64,000 nt of DNA from Streptomyces roseifaciens (GCF_001445655.1 NZ_LNBE01000004.1:3192420-3256419), one strand, 5' to 3'. Shown: positions 1-9,087, counted from the stretch's first letter. The notes: generated from the letters alone by a model not told the origin. Program-made: numbers and translations.

Positions 1-225
1 CCCTTCGTTGTTTCCAACCTTACCAGATCCGTTTTCCGGTCCATTTCCGGTCCGAATTCCGTTTCCGGCCCCCTGTTGGAGCGGGGTTTCGCCTTTCAGC
101 TTTCGCTTTCCGGCGGTGATCCCGACTTTATCAGACGCTTTCCGGCCGAAGCTAATCGGCTTTTCGCTTCCGATAAGGGATCAAGGTGCTCGGGGTGAAT
201 CTCGTTCACCACCAGAGCTCTGTAG
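1..225 (-). other. rRNA operon leader region (leftward)
   Basis: Read on the minus strand this stretch is purine-rich, less GC-rich than its surroundings, and contains five copies of CCGGAAA-type words. It ends with GGTTGGAAACAACGAAGGG, which I recognise from memory as the sequence preceding 16S rRNA in Streptomyces rrn operons. No protein gene fits. The 16S gene itself would lie off the left edge. Confidence 0.72.
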
Positions 226-254
226 ACACTAGCCGTTCCCTGGGAACCTGTCCA
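226..254 (-). promoter_or_regulatory. rrn promoter, downstream copy
   Basis: Minus-strand -35 TGGACA (249-254), a 17-nt spacer and -10 TAGTGT (226-231). Spacing is ideal for the principal sigma factor HrdB. It lies directly upstream of the rRNA leader. Confidence 0.65.
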
Positions 255-273
255 GTTCCCCGGCAACCGTTCG

Positions 274-302
274 AATCTACCTCCCCACGCGCCCTGTGTC
301 AA
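274..302 (-). promoter_or_regulatory. rrn promoter, strongest match
   Basis: Minus-strand -35 TTGACA (297-302), exactly 17 nt, then -10 TAGATT (274-279). This is the best principal-sigma promoter match noticed in the window, and it sits in a tandem promoter array as expected for a Streptomyces rRNA operon. Confidence 0.75.
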
Positions 303-324
303 CAGGTCTTGTGGGGCGAAGAGG

Positions 325-353
325 ACACTACCAGGCTGACCAGCCCCTCTGCA
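325..353 (-). promoter_or_regulatory. possible third rrn promoter
   Basis: Minus-strand -10 TAGTGT (325-330) repeats the -10 of the downstream promoter, but the -35 at 17-nt spacing is only TGCAGA (348-353). It begins just beyond the stop codon of the upstream hypothetical gene. Confidence 0.4.
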
Positions 354-355
354 CA

Positions 356-973
356 TCAGGCGAAGGACGACGGGGGACTCTCCAGGTCCTCCAGCTCGAC
401 GCCCGGTGCCGACAGGACGACGTCGCCGGCGAGGTTCACCGTGTGCTGCTCGCCCGTCTCCAGGTCGGTGACCTGGTACGCCTCCACCTGGAGCGGGCCC
501 TCGTCGGTGGCGTGTGCCGTCCTGCCGACCAGGGCCCACGACTGGTCGAGGGTCCGGGGGGCGAGGACGGGAGAGGTGAAACCGACGAGCCGGATGCGCG
601 TCGCGCCCGCGCCTGGGGTCAGCCGCAGGGCCCGGGACAGGGCGACATAGAAGGCAGGAGACGCGCCGGTGAAGGCACGGGCCTCTGCGACGTTGCCTTC
701 CGTGGCGTGCTCCCCGGTCGGGTCGGTGCGGACCCAGGTCACTCCGTCGAGCGCCGCGCCGCGCACCTGCCAGCTTCCGGCGTGGAGCTGCACGCGGATC
801 GGTCGGCCCAGGTCGTCGAGGGTGAGGTCGACGGAGCCGGCGTGGTCGCCGGCGGGGGTGGTGATCTGCGAGACGTAGCGCCAGCCGGAGGGGCCGGTGG
901 CGCAGTGGAAGTGCTCTTCACCGAGGGGGGTGTGGTCGTGCGGGTCGTGGAGCGAGTAGCGGCCGCGGGGCAT
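356..973 (-). CDS. hypothetical protein, 205 aa
   Basis: I do not recognise a family. The product is soluble-looking, with no signal peptide or membrane segment. It has a His/Asp-rich N-terminus (HDPHDH around residues 9-14) and alternating hydrophobic stretches suggesting a mostly beta fold. ATG start with GAGGAC a few bases upstream. It lies downstream of ahcY on the same strand, separated by a strong hairpin, and immediately upstream of the rRNA promoters, so rRNA transcription does not read into it. Streptomyces genomes tend to have a conserved hypothetical beside ahcY, which supports it being a real gene; function unknown. Confidence 0.75.
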   Translation of the reverse strand: MPRGRYSLHDPHDHTPLGEEHFHCATGPSGWRYVSQITTPAGDHAGSVDLTLDDLGRPIRVQLHAGSWQVRGAALDGVTWVRTDPTGEHATEGNVAEARAFTGASPAFYVALSRALRLTPGAGATRIRLVGFTSPVLAPRTLDQSWALVGRTAHATDEGPLQVEAYQVTDLETGEQHTVNLAGDVVLSAPGVELEDLESPPSSFA

Positions 974-998
974 GGTGGGGTCCTCGACAGAACAGGGA

Positions 999-1027
999 CA
1001 GGCCCCTGCCTTCCCGGCAGGGGCCTG
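999..1027 (-). terminator. ahcY terminator hairpin
   Basis: Perfect 12-bp inverted repeat (999-1010 with 1016-1027) around a 5-nt loop, between ahcY and the next gene on the same strand. No long T tract follows, as is common in Streptomyces terminators. Confidence 0.65.
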
Positions 1028-1075
1028 CTACCGATTGCTTTTGGTGCTGCTGGCGCTGCTGGTGCTGCGCCGGTG

Positions 1076-2533
1076 TCAGTAGCGGTAGTGGTCCGGCTTG
1101 TACGGACCCTCGACCGGGACACCAATGTAGGCCGCCTGCTCCGGACGGAGCTCGGTCAGCTTCACACCCAGCGCATCCAGGTGCAGCCGCGCCACCTTCT
1201 CATCCAGCTGCTTCGGCAGGACGTACACATCCGTCGGGTACGACTCCGGCTTCGTGAACAGCTCGATCTGCGCCAGCGTCTGGTCCGCGAAAGAGTTCGA
1301 CATCACGAACGACGGGTGACCCGTCGCGTTCCCCAGGTTCAGCAGACGACCCTCGGACAGCACGATCAGGACCTTGCCGTCCTCGAACGTCCACGTGTGG
1401 ACCTGCGGCTTCACCTCGTCCTTCACAATCCCCGGGATCTTCGCCAGACCCGCCATGTCGATCTCGTTGTCGAAGTGACCGATGTTCCCCACGATCGCCT
1501 GGTGCTTCATCCGGGCCATGTCCGAGGCCATGATGATGTCCTTGTTGCCCGTCGTGGTCACGAAGATGTCCGCGCTCTCCACGACGTCCTCCAGGGTCGT
1601 CACCTGGTAGCCGTCCATCGCCGCCTGCAGCGCATTGATCGGGTCGATCTCCGTCACGATCACCCGCGCACCCTGCCCGCGCAGCGACTCCGCACACCCC
1701 TTGCCCACATCGCCATAACCACACACCACCGCGACCTTGCCACCGATCAGCACATCCGTGGCCCGGTTGATCCCATCGATCAGCGAATGACGGCAACCGT
1801 ACTTGTTGTCGAACTTCGACTTCGTCACCGCGTCATTCACATTGATCGCGGGGAACAGCAACGTGCCCTCACGCTGCATCTCGTACAGACGATGCACACC
1901 CGTCGTCGTCTCCTCCGTGACACCACGGATCTCCGACGCCAGCTGGGTCCACTTCTGGGGGTTCTCCCCCAGCGTGCGGTTCAGCAGGGTGAGGATCTGG
2001 GCGAACTCCTCGCTGTCCGCCGTCGACGGGTCCGGGGCGCTGCCCACCTTCTCGAACTCGACGCCCTTGTGGACCAGGAGGGTGGCGTCACCGCCGTCGT
2101 CCAGGATCATGTTCGGGCCGCCGGTGGCGGTGTTCGGCCAGGTCAGCGCCTGCTCCGTGCACCACCAGTACTCCTCCAGGGACTCGCCCTTCCAGGCGAA
2201 CACCGGAATGCCCTGCGGGTTCTCCGGGGTGCCGTTCGGGCCGACCGCGATGGCGGCGGCGGCGTGGTCCTGGGTGGAGAAGATGTTGCAGGACGCCCAG
2301 CGCACCTCCGCGCCCAGCGCCACGAGGGTCTCGATCAGAACGGCCGTCTGCACCGTCATGTGCAGCGAACCAGTGATACGCGCACCCGCCAGCGGCTGCG
2401 CCTCCGCATACTCCTTGCGGATCGCCATCAGACCGGGCATCTCATGCTCGGCCAGCGTGATCTCCTTACGGCCGAAGGCCGCCAGCGAAAGATCCGCGAC
2501 CTTGAAGTCCTGGCCGGGGGAAGTGGTGGTCAT
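1076..2533 (-). CDS. ahcY: adenosylhomocysteinase (S-adenosyl-L-homocysteine hydrolase)
   Basis: 485-residue NAD-dependent enzyme that splits S-adenosylhomocysteine into adenosine and homocysteine, completing the methyl cycle in the cytosol. Visible hallmarks: GSLHMT (about 56-60), STQDHAA (about 87), the NAD-binding loop GYGDVGKG, and the C-terminal PDHYRY that closes the cofactor site. The reading frame extends upstream, but ATG at 2533 is preceded by GAGGAG at good spacing and begins the conserved sequence, so it is chosen. Length is normal for the bacterial family. It is divergent from fruA across 386 bp; I looked for an SAH riboswitch there and found none. Confidence 0.97.
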   Translation of the reverse strand: MTTTSPGQDFKVADLSLAAFGRKEITLAEHEMPGLMAIRKEYAEAQPLAGARITGSLHMTVQTAVLIETLVALGAEVRWASCNIFSTQDHAAAAIAVGPNGTPENPQGIPVFAWKGESLEEYWWCTEQALTWPNTATGGPNMILDDGGDATLLVHKGVEFEKVGSAPDPSTADSEEFAQILTLLNRTLGENPQKWTQLASEIRGVTEETTTGVHRLYEMQREGTLLFPAINVNDAVTKSKFDNKYGCRHSLIDGINRATDVLIGGKVAVVCGYGDVGKGCAESLRGQGARVIVTEIDPINALQAAMDGYQVTTLEDVVESADIFVTTTGNKDIIMASDMARMKHQAIVGNIGHFDNEIDMAGLAKIPGIVKDEVKPQVHTWTFEDGKVLIVLSEGRLLNLGNATGHPSFVMSNSFADQTLAQIELFTKPESYPTDVYVLPKQLDEKVARLHLDALGVKLTELRPEQAAYIGVPVEGPYKPDHYRY

Positions 2534-2919
2534 ACGGGCTGCTCCTCTGTGAAGGGCGAGCGAGGGTGGACACGGCCGTGCATGCGGTCGTGCTGCCTGA
2601 GCAGCTGGACACACTGGACACACCGGTGCCCCGACCGCAGCGCAGTCCGTCGGAGGCCCTCTCTCCCTCGGCCGGTCCGTCGCGCGGGCCGCCCGACCGC
2701 CATCAGCAGCGACGTCTGGCTCGTTCACGAATCTACACCGGGGGGCCCGCCGAACCCCACCCCCACTGGCGCCCTATCCGCCGGAACGTCAGATTCCGGA
2801 AAGCTCGCGCTCGCTGACACCGGAACGGCCTCGTTTCCTGTGCAGGTCAGGTGTTGCAGGATGCGAAGAGCGCGAGGGCGCGGCACGCCCCGCGGGCGAT
2901 CCGTTGTGAGGAGATCCAC
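2534..2919. other. divergent ahcY-fruA intergenic region
   Basis: 386 bp with no gene. It contains a perfect inverted repeat CCGGAA-N7-TTCCGG at 2781-2799, a possible operator, and a minus-strand TAGATT (-10-like) without a convincing -35. The C-rich part near 2735-2765 is otherwise unremarkable. Confidence 0.5.
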
Positions 2920-4926
2920 GTGACCAGTCCGGCCGATCCGCCCGAGCGTGACACGGCGCCAGAGGGACGCAGGCTGCTCGCCGTGACCGCCTGTCCGACC
3001 GGGATCGCGCACACGTACATGGCGGCGGAGAAGCTGGCCCAGGCCGCGCAGGAGCTCGGCTACGGGATGAAGGTGGAGACGCAGGGGTCGATCGGGGCCG
3101 AGAACGTCCTCTCCGACGCCGAGATCAGGGAGGCCGACGGCATCATCGTCGCCGCCGACAAGGACGTCGACCTGAGCCGCTTCGCGGGGAAGCGGGTGCT
3201 GTCCGTCGGGGTTGCCGAGGGCATCCGTCATCCGGAGCGGCTGATCCGGGACGTGCTGAGCGCGCCGGTCCACCGGGGGGACGGCGCGGGGGCGGGGACC
3301 GGGGCCGGGGACGGGGCGTTCGCGGGGGCGGGTGGTGGCGGGAGGGAGCGCGGCACCGTCTACAAGGCGCTGATGAACGGCGTCTCGTACATGATCCCGT
3401 TCGTGGTCGTCGGCGGTCTGCTGATCTCCGTGTCGCTCGCCCTGGGCGGGCGGACCACCCCTCAGGGGATCGTCTTCGACAGCTCCTTCTGGCAGACGGT
3501 CAACGACATCGGCGCCATCGGCTTCGCGCTGATGATCCCGGTGCTCTCCGGCTACATCGCCTATGCCGTCGGGGACCGGCCGGCTCTCGTGCCGGGCATG
3601 GTCGGGGGCTGGATCGCGAGCCACGGGGAGCTGTACGACAGCAAGGCGGGGGCGGGGTTCATCGGGGCGATCGCCACCGGGTTCCTGGCCGGCTATCTGG
3701 TGGTGTGGATCAAGAAGGTCAGGGTGCCGGAGTTCGTCCGGCCGATCATGCCGATCATCGTGATCCCGATCGTGGCCACGACGACGCTCGGCCTGTTCTT
3801 CGTCTACGTCATCGGCCGGCCGATCGCGTGGGTCTTCGAGCACCTCACGAGCTGGCTCGGCGGGCTCACCGGGACGAGTGCGGCGCTGCTCGGCGTCGTG
3901 CTCGGCCTGATGATCGCCTTCGACATGGGCGGGCCCGTCAACAAGACGGCGTTCCTCTTCGGTGCGGGGCTGGTCTCGAAGAACCCCGAGATCATGGGCA
4001 TGTGTGCCGCGGCCATTCCGGTGCCGCCGCTCGGGCAGGGGCTCGCGACGCTGCTGCGGCGGGGGCTGTTCAGCAAGCAGGAGCAGGAGACCGGGGCGGC
4101 GGCGCTGTTCATGGGGTTCTTCGGCATCACCGAAGGGGCGATCCCCTTCGCCGCGGCCCGGCCCGCGCGGGTCATTCCGGCGAACATGTGCGGCGGTGCG
4201 GTGGCGGGTGCGATCGCGGGGCTCGCGGCGGTGGCGGACAACGTGCCGCACGGGGGGCCGATCGTGGCGGTGCTCGGGGCGGTGGACGGGGTGCCGATGT
4301 TCTTCGTCGCGATCGCCGTCGGCACGGTGGTGACGGCGCTGATGACGGTCACGCTGATGACCGTCGGTGCGCGGCCGGCTCCCACCCGGGGAGCGACTCC
4401 CCCTGCTGCCCCTGCTCCCGCCGTGGAGGCGCCTGCCGGGGCCGGGCTGCCGGCGGGCGGGCCCGACGGTTCCGCGCTCTCCGGCCACCTCACCGTACGG
4501 ACCGTGCGGCCGCGGCTCGCGGCCCACGGGAAGGAGGCGGCGATCCGGGAGATGGCCGGGCTGCTGGCCGCGAGCGGGCACGTGGACGACGTCGACGGTC
4601 TGGTCGCGGCGGCGCTCGCGCGGGAGGAGATGGGGACGACGGGGCTCGGGGAGGAGATCGCGATCCCGCATGCGAAGACGGATGCGGTGTCGGCCCCGGT
4701 GGTCGGGTTCGCGCGCTCGGAGGGCATCGAGTGGGGGGCGCTGGACGGGACGAAGGCCCGGCTGATCTTCATGATCGCCGTACCGAGCGCCGCCGCGGGC
4801 GACGAGCATCTGCGGATCCTGGCGATGCTGTCGCGGAAACTGATGGATCCGGGCTTCCGGGAGCGGTTGCTCTCGGCGGAGGCGGATGCGGGGGCCCTGG
4901 CGGGCATCCTGCGCGAGGTCCAGTAG
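2920..4926 (+). CDS. fruA: PTS fructose transporter, fused EIIB-EIIC-EIIA
   Basis: 668-residue membrane permease that imports and phosphorylates fructose using phosphate from HPr. Order: EIIB with phospho-acceptor Cys25 (TACPTGIAHT), a Gly/Ala-rich linker (about 120-145), EIIC with about ten membrane segments, then a C-terminal EIIA with His584 (AIPHAKTD). GTG start follows GAGGAG; the reading frame upstream lacks a ribosome site. The usual partners, 1-phosphofructokinase (fruK) and a DeoR-type regulator, are not adjacent here, whereas in other streptomycetes I recall them as one operon. A terminator hairpin follows. Confidence 0.93.
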   Translation: MTSPADPPERDTAPEGRRLLAVTACPTGIAHTYMAAEKLAQAAQELGYGMKVETQGSIGAENVLSDAEIREADGIIVAADKDVDLSRFAGKRVLSVGVAEGIRHPERLIRDVLSAPVHRGDGAGAGTGAGDGAFAGAGGGGRERGTVYKALMNGVSYMIPFVVVGGLLISVSLALGGRTTPQGIVFDSSFWQTVNDIGAIGFALMIPVLSGYIAYAVGDRPALVPGMVGGWIASHGELYDSKAGAGFIGAIATGFLAGYLVVWIKKVRVPEFVRPIMPIIVIPIVATTTLGLFFVYVIGRPIAWVFEHLTSWLGGLTGTSAALLGVVLGLMIAFDMGGPVNKTAFLFGAGLVSKNPEIMGMCAAAIPVPPLGQGLATLLRRGLFSKQEQETGAAALFMGFFGITEGAIPFAAARPARVIPANMCGGAVAGAIAGLAAVADNVPHGGPIVAVLGAVDGVPMFFVAIAVGTVVTALMTVTLMTVGARPAPTRGATPPAAPAPAVEAPAGAGLPAGGPDGSALSGHLTVRTVRPRLAAHGKEAAIREMAGLLAASGHVDDVDGLVAAALAREEMGTTGLGEEIAIPHAKTDAVSAPVVGFARSEGIEWGALDGTKARLIFMIAVPSAAAGDEHLRILAMLSRKLMDPGFRERLLSAEADAGALAGILREVQ

Positions 4927-4935
4927 CGGTACGGG

Positions 4936-4962
4936 GTCCCCAGGTGCGCCGCGCCTGGGGAC
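4936..4962 (+). terminator. fruA terminator hairpin
   Basis: GTCCCCAGG (4936-4944) pairs perfectly with CCTGGGGAC (4954-4962) across a 9-nt loop, 10 bp after the fruA stop. Confidence 0.65.
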
Positions 4963-5292
4963 GGCCGGTTGTGGACGGCCGGTTGCGGCTGAGCGGTTGT
5001 GGCTGAGCGCCGCGGCGGCGGGAGTCGCTGCTGGGCGGCAGCACCCGTGACGGCCGTCCGGACGGGGTTCGCACCGGGAACCGGGACGGGCTCGGCACCG
5101 CCGGGACGGTTGCTTTCGGCTGATGCTTTCGGCTGAGCGCCGCGGCGGCGGAAGGCGGTTGCCGGAGCTGCAGCCCCGTGGCGGCCGCCCGGGGCGCGGG
5201 CGTCGCGTCCGGCACGGAGGCCGCGCCCTGAGGCGCCGTGAACCCGCAAGGGCATCACAGCGGCCCGGGCACGGCCTCCGCGTCGTTCTTCC
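4963..5292. repeat. GC-rich intergenic repeat spacer 1
   Basis: Between convergent fruA and the CDF gene. It carries a perfect 21-bp direct repeat at 5001-5021 and 5131-5151 (GGCTGAGCGCCGCGGCGGCGG has 21 bases, so only its span is the unit). The second copy is preceded by CGGCACCGCCGGGACGG at 5093. The same arrangement recurs near 9212, 40769 and 40861. No credible gene. Confidence 0.7.
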
Positions 5293-6261
5293 TCAGTGGC
5301 GGGGCGGGCCGCCCGGGGTCGCTGCCGGGTCGGCGCCGGCCGCTGCCGCTTCCTCGCGGTAGACGTCCGGCTCCAGGTAGATGACCCGGGCGATCGGGAC
5401 CGCCTCGCGGATCCTCGCCTCCGCAGCGTCGATCGCACGGGCGATCTCCACGGCGGTGTCCTCGTGCGGCACCGCGATCTTGGCCGCGACGAGGAGCTCC
5501 TCGGGGCCCAGGTGGAGGGTGCGCATGTGGATGACGCGGGTGACGGTCTCGCCGTCGACGGCCGCGGCGCGGATCTTCGCGAGCTGCTCCGGTCCGGCGG
5601 CCTCGCCGAGCAGCAGGGACTTCGTCTCCGAGGCGAGGACGATGGCGATCAGCACCAGCAGGGCGCCGATGCACAGGGTGCCGATGCCGTCCCAGACGCC
5701 GTCGCCGGTGACGATGGAGATGCAGACGCCGCCGAGGGCGAGGACGAGGCCGACGAGGGCGCCGAAGTCCTCGAGGAGGACGACGGGCAGCTCGGGGGCC
5801 TTGGCGGTGCGGATGAACTGGCCCCAGGACTGCTCGCCGCGCAGCTCGTTGGACTCCTTGATCGCCGTGCGGAAGGAGAAGCTCTCCGCGATGATCGCGA
5901 AGACGAGGACGCCGACCGGCCAGTACCAGTGCTCGATCTCGTGCGGTTCCTTGATCTTCTCGTAGCCCTCGTAGAGCGCGAAGACGCCACCGATGGTGAA
6001 CAGGACGATCGAGACGAGGAATCCGTAGATGTAGCGCTCGCGGCCGTAGCCGAAGGGGTGCTCCTCGCTGGCCGCGCGCTTGGCCTTCTTGCCGCCGAGG
6101 AGGAGCAGTGCCTGGTTGCCGGAGTCGGCGACCGAGTGCACTCCTTCGGCGAGCATCGACGACGAGCCGCTGAACGCGAACGCGACGAACTTCGCCACGG
6201 CGATGGCCAGGTTGGCGCCGAGCGCGGCGACGATGGCCTTGGTTCCGCCTGATGCACTCAT
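5293..6261 (-). CDS. cation diffusion facilitator family transporter
   Basis: 322-residue membrane transporter of the CDF family, which typically exports divalent metals (Zn, Co, Fe, Mn) in exchange for protons. About six membrane segments lie in residues 10-215, with Ser/Asp-containing HSVADSGN in TM2 and LLEDFGALVG in TM5 as likely metal-site elements. A cytoplasmic ferredoxin-like C-terminal domain follows (about 220-305). In TM5 the classic HxxxD is replaced by EDFGA, so metal specificity cannot be read from sequence. Last gene of the leftward manB-manA block, about 100 bp after manA. Confidence 0.88.
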   Translation of the reverse strand: MSASGGTKAIVAALGANLAIAVAKFVAFAFSGSSSMLAEGVHSVADSGNQALLLLGGKKAKRAASEEHPFGYGRERYIYGFLVSIVLFTIGGVFALYEGYEKIKEPHEIEHWYWPVGVLVFAIIAESFSFRTAIKESNELRGEQSWGQFIRTAKAPELPVVLLEDFGALVGLVLALGGVCISIVTGDGVWDGIGTLCIGALLVLIAIVLASETKSLLLGEAAGPEQLAKIRAAAVDGETVTRVIHMRTLHLGPEELLVAAKIAVPHEDTAVEIARAIDAAEARIREAVPIARVIYLEPDVYREEAAAAGADPAATPGGPPRH

Positions 6262-6362
6262 ATGTGCGGGCTATCCCTTCCGCCCTGATCCACCCCTGGA
6301 CCGCCGGGCTTTGCGGTTCCTTTACGGCGGGCCATTGTTGCAGCCGCCGGGCGGAAGGGGCG

Positions 6363-7574
6363 TCAGACCGCGACCGTGGCGCGGAAGACCCTGGCGTCGT
6401 CACCGGCGAGCACCACGGTCTCGGCCGCCCGTACGAACGCGGATTCGCCCTGGCCGAGCCGCAGCTCCTGCCCGTCGTCCGCCGTGCGCAGGACGGCGCT
6501 GCCCGAGGTGCACAGGAGGATCTGGGGCGTTCCGGAGGGCAGCGTGGTCGTGGAGCCGGGGGCGAGGTCGAAGCGGGAGAGGCGGAACTCCTCGACGGGG
6601 GTGCCGTAGACCTCCTCGCCGCCGGCGTCGGCCTCGGGGCGCAGGACGGCGGCGGCGGTGCTCTCGAAGCGGACGACGCGCAGCAGTTCGGGGACGTCGA
6701 CGTGCTTGGGCGTCAGCCCGCAGCGCAGCACGTTGTCCGAGTTGGCCATGATTTCGACGCCGAGGCCGTCGAGGTAGGCGTGCGGGACGCCGGCGCCCAG
6801 GTAGAGGGCTTCGCCGGGCTGGAGGCGCACGTGGTTGAGGAGCATGGCGGCGATGACTCCGGGGTCGCCGGGGTAGTGCCGGGCGAGGGAGACGTAGGCG
6901 GTGCAGGCGTCCCGGTACGGCCCTTCCTGCGCGGAGAGCCGCTCGGCCGCGGCGGCCGCCTCGGTGACGGTGCGGGCCATCTCGCCGTGGTCCGCGGTGA
7001 GGACGGCGGTGAGCACCTCGCGCAGGGCGTCCGCCTCGGGCTGGGCGTGCAGGAGGTCGGCGTACGGCTTGAGGGAGTCGACGTCGAGTGCGGCGAGGAG
7101 GGCGGCCGTCTCGCCGGGCGCGCGGAAGCCGCACAGCCCCTCGAAGGGGGTGAGGGCGCAGAGGAGTTCGGGCTTGTGGTCGGTGTCCTTGTAGTTGCGG
7201 TGGGGGGCGTCGAGGGGGACGCCCCGGGCCTCCTCCGCGGCGTGACCGGCCGCCGCCCGGGCGAGGTCGGGGTGAACCTGGAGGGAGAGCGGGGAGCCGG
7301 CGGCGAGGACCTTGAACAGGAACGGCAGGCGGGGCCCGAAGCGGCGGACGGCCCGCGCGCCGAGCTCGCCCTCGGGGTCGGCGGCGATGACGTCGGACAG
7401 CGGGCGCAGGCCCTCTCCGCTGCCGCTCCGGTCGACGCGGGACGGGGCGCCGGGGTGGGCGCCCATCCACAGCTCGGCCTGCGGCTCGCCGGTGGGGGCG
7501 GTGCCCAGCAGCGCGGGGATCGCGGTGGTGGAGCCCCAGGCGTAGGGGCGCACGGTGTTGACGAGGCGGTCCAT
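6363..7574 (-). CDS. manA: mannose-6-phosphate isomerase, class I
   Basis: 403-residue zinc enzyme interconverting fructose-6-phosphate and mannose-6-phosphate, the entry to GDP-mannose and mannosylated cell-surface molecules. Diagnostic motifs: LSLQVHPD (QxHP metal ligands), the family signature NYKDTDHKPE, and a C-terminal cupin. ATG start with AGGAA upstream. It lies 42 bp after an SIS-domain gene on the same strand, within a cluster with manB, consistent with one pathway. Confidence 0.96.
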   Translation of the reverse strand: MDRLVNTVRPYAWGSTTAIPALLGTAPTGEPQAELWMGAHPGAPSRVDRSGSGEGLRPLSDVIAADPEGELGARAVRRFGPRLPFLFKVLAAGSPLSLQVHPDLARAAAGHAAEEARGVPLDAPHRNYKDTDHKPELLCALTPFEGLCGFRAPGETAALLAALDVDSLKPYADLLHAQPEADALREVLTAVLTADHGEMARTVTEAAAAAERLSAQEGPYRDACTAYVSLARHYPGDPGVIAAMLLNHVRLQPGEALYLGAGVPHAYLDGLGVEIMANSDNVLRCGLTPKHVDVPELLRVVRFESTAAAVLRPEADAGGEEVYGTPVEEFRLSRFDLAPGSTTTLPSGTPQILLCTSGSAVLRTADDGQELRLGQGESAFVRAAETVVLAGDDARVFRATVAV

Positions 7575-7616
7575 GCGGGCGATTCCTGACTGTGTGCGTA
7601 CGGCGTTTCTACGGGT

Positions 7617-8798
7617 CTACGGGGTCGAGGCGAGGGCCAGGTAGACGGCGGCGAAATCCGTGATGGCCAGCAGTTCAGCGGCGGTCTGCAGGGGACTGTC
7701 GGCGTCGGTGGGCTCCAGCTCGCTGACGGGCGTCTCGCGCTGCAGGGCGAGTTCGCGGGCGGCGGGGGCGGGCGAGGTGACGTCGGGCTCCCGTTCGCGG
7801 AGCAGGACGACGCGGGCGTGCAGGGCCTCGGGCTCCTCGACGCGGTCGCGGAAGAAGTCCTCGGGATCCGCACCGGCGGCGAAGGCCCCCGCGAGGAGGG
7901 TGCCGTGGGCGGTCAGGGCCTCGGGCAGCTCGGCGGCGAGGGCCGGTCGCCCGGCGAGGGCGGCGAGGACCGTCGCGAAGTGCCGGCCCGCCGCGCCGGC
8001 GAGCTCGCCCTCCGTCCAGATGAGGGGGAGGGTGTCGGCCAGCTCGGCCGCCAGGGTCTTGGCGGGGTTGCTGTAGGTGGCGATGGCCGGGCCGCAGCGC
8101 TCGGCGACCTGGTCCAGGCGGTCGGCGAGCGCCTCGACGTCGGAAGGGCCGCCGGTGAGCAGCCCTATGCGGTCGGCGAGCACGAGCAGGGGGGTGAGCA
8201 GGGACCACATGAGGCCGGGGCCCGGGGGCAGCGCGGGGCGCTCGCCTGCCGGGGCCTCCTCGCCGGGGAGAGCGCCCGGTTCGCCGCCTGCACGGGCCTC
8301 GTCCGGCGAGGTGGTCAGCGGGATCGCGAGGCCGCGGGCCTGTGTGGTGGCGTCGGCGAGGGGGGAACCGGCCGGGCTGACGCAGACGACGGAGCAGCCG
8401 CGGCGGTAGGCCTGTTCGAGGAGGATGGCGAGGCCCGGCTCCGTGCCGTCCGGGCTGGCGACGAGCAGCAGGTCGAGCGGGCCGGTCCAGCCGGGGAGGG
8501 TCCAGCGCAGGGCGCCGGGCGCGGGGGCGACGCCGGTGGGGCGGATCAGGGTGACGGGGGCGCTGCCCTCGGCGAGGGCGGTGAGCAGGTCGGCGGTGCA
8601 GCCGGCCGCGGGGCCCGGCCCTGCGATCAGGACGGCGCGGGGGCGGCCGTCGGGGCGGAGGTCCGTGACGCCGGCTTCCGCGGCGTTGCGGGCGGCCGTA
8701 CGGACCCGGGCGCCGGATTCTGCGGCGCCGCGCAGGAGGCCGTGGATGTCGGCGCGGGACAGGGCGTCGGGATCATCGAGGAGTGACTCGTCGAACAC
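7617..8798 (-). CDS. SIS-domain protein, phosphomannose isomerase-like
   Basis: 393-residue cytosolic protein. The N-terminal part (about 50-160) resembles a SIS sugar-phosphate-binding domain (VLIAGPGPAAGCTADLLTA, a Ser-poor loop). The C-terminal half resembles the bifunctional phosphoglucose/phosphomannose isomerase C-terminal domain. GTG start with GGAGG 9 nt upstream. Between the Trm112-like gene and manA. The actinobacterial members next to manA are uncharacterised; isomerase activity is not assured because the typical catalytic Glu/His pair is not obvious to me. Confidence 0.8.
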   Translation of the reverse strand: MFDESLLDDPDALSRADIHGLLRGAAESGARVRTAARNAAEAGVTDLRPDGRPRAVLIAGPGPAAGCTADLLTALAEGSAPVTLIRPTGVAPAPGALRWTLPGWTGPLDLLLVASPDGTEPGLAILLEQAYRRGCSVVCVSPAGSPLADATTQARGLAIPLTTSPDEARAGGEPGALPGEEAPAGERPALPPGPGLMWSLLTPLLVLADRIGLLTGGPSDVEALADRLDQVAERCGPAIATYSNPAKTLAAELADTLPLIWTEGELAGAAGRHFATVLAALAGRPALAAELPEALTAHGTLLAGAFAAGADPEDFFRDRVEEPEALHARVVLLREREPDVTSPAPAARELALQRETPVSELEPTDADSPLQTAAELLAITDFAAVYLALASTP

Positions 8799-8901
8799 CG
8801 TGGATCAGCCTCCGGTCGCCGTCGTGTACGCCGTGCGGGTGCCCGGCCGGGCCTACGGTGCGGTGGGCCGCCGGGCGGGGTCGGGCGGGGGCGCTCCGGC
8901 G

Positions 8902-9087
8902 TCAGGCCGGGCGCCGGGCCTCGTCCACGAGCAGGACGGGGATGTCGTCCCGGACGGGGTAGGCCAGGCCGCAGCCCGTGCCCTCGCACACCAGCTCGGG
9001 GGACTCCTCGGAGGCGGACTCGTCGCGGAGGGGCGCGTGGCACGCCGGGCAGGCGAGGATCTCCAGGAGACCGGCTTCGAGCGGCAT
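8902..9087 (-). CDS. Trm112/YcaR family small zinc-binding-type protein
   Basis: 61 residues: [10 protein letters not shown] at the start and [29 protein letters not shown] at the end. This is the CxxC...C pattern plus the PVRDGIPVLL signature of the Trm112/UPF0434 family. Eukaryotic Trm112 activates methyltransferases; the bacterial role is unclear. ATG at 9087 begins the conserved region; the frame open upstream is an artefact of GC bias. 103 bp upstream of the SIS gene, same strand. Confidence 0.88.
   Translation of the reverse strand: MPLEAGLLEILACPACHAPLRDESASEESPELVCEGTGCGLAYPVRDDIPVLLVDEARRPA

Noticed and set aside
270..285. TTCGAATC resembling a tRNA T-loop
   Set aside because: No matching 5-bp stem, anticodon arm or CCA end; the word is explained by the -10 of the rRNA promoter.
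2534..2900. SAH riboswitch upstream of ahcY
   Set aside because: The conserved SAH-aptamer words were not found on the minus strand; only GC-rich spacer and a normal ribosome site.
296..2923. 875-codon open frame on the plus strand over ahcY
   Set aside because: It is the antisense of ahcY and the neighbouring gene; composition is Arg/His/Val-rich shadow sequence with no family resemblance, while the minus-strand frame is unmistakable ahcY.
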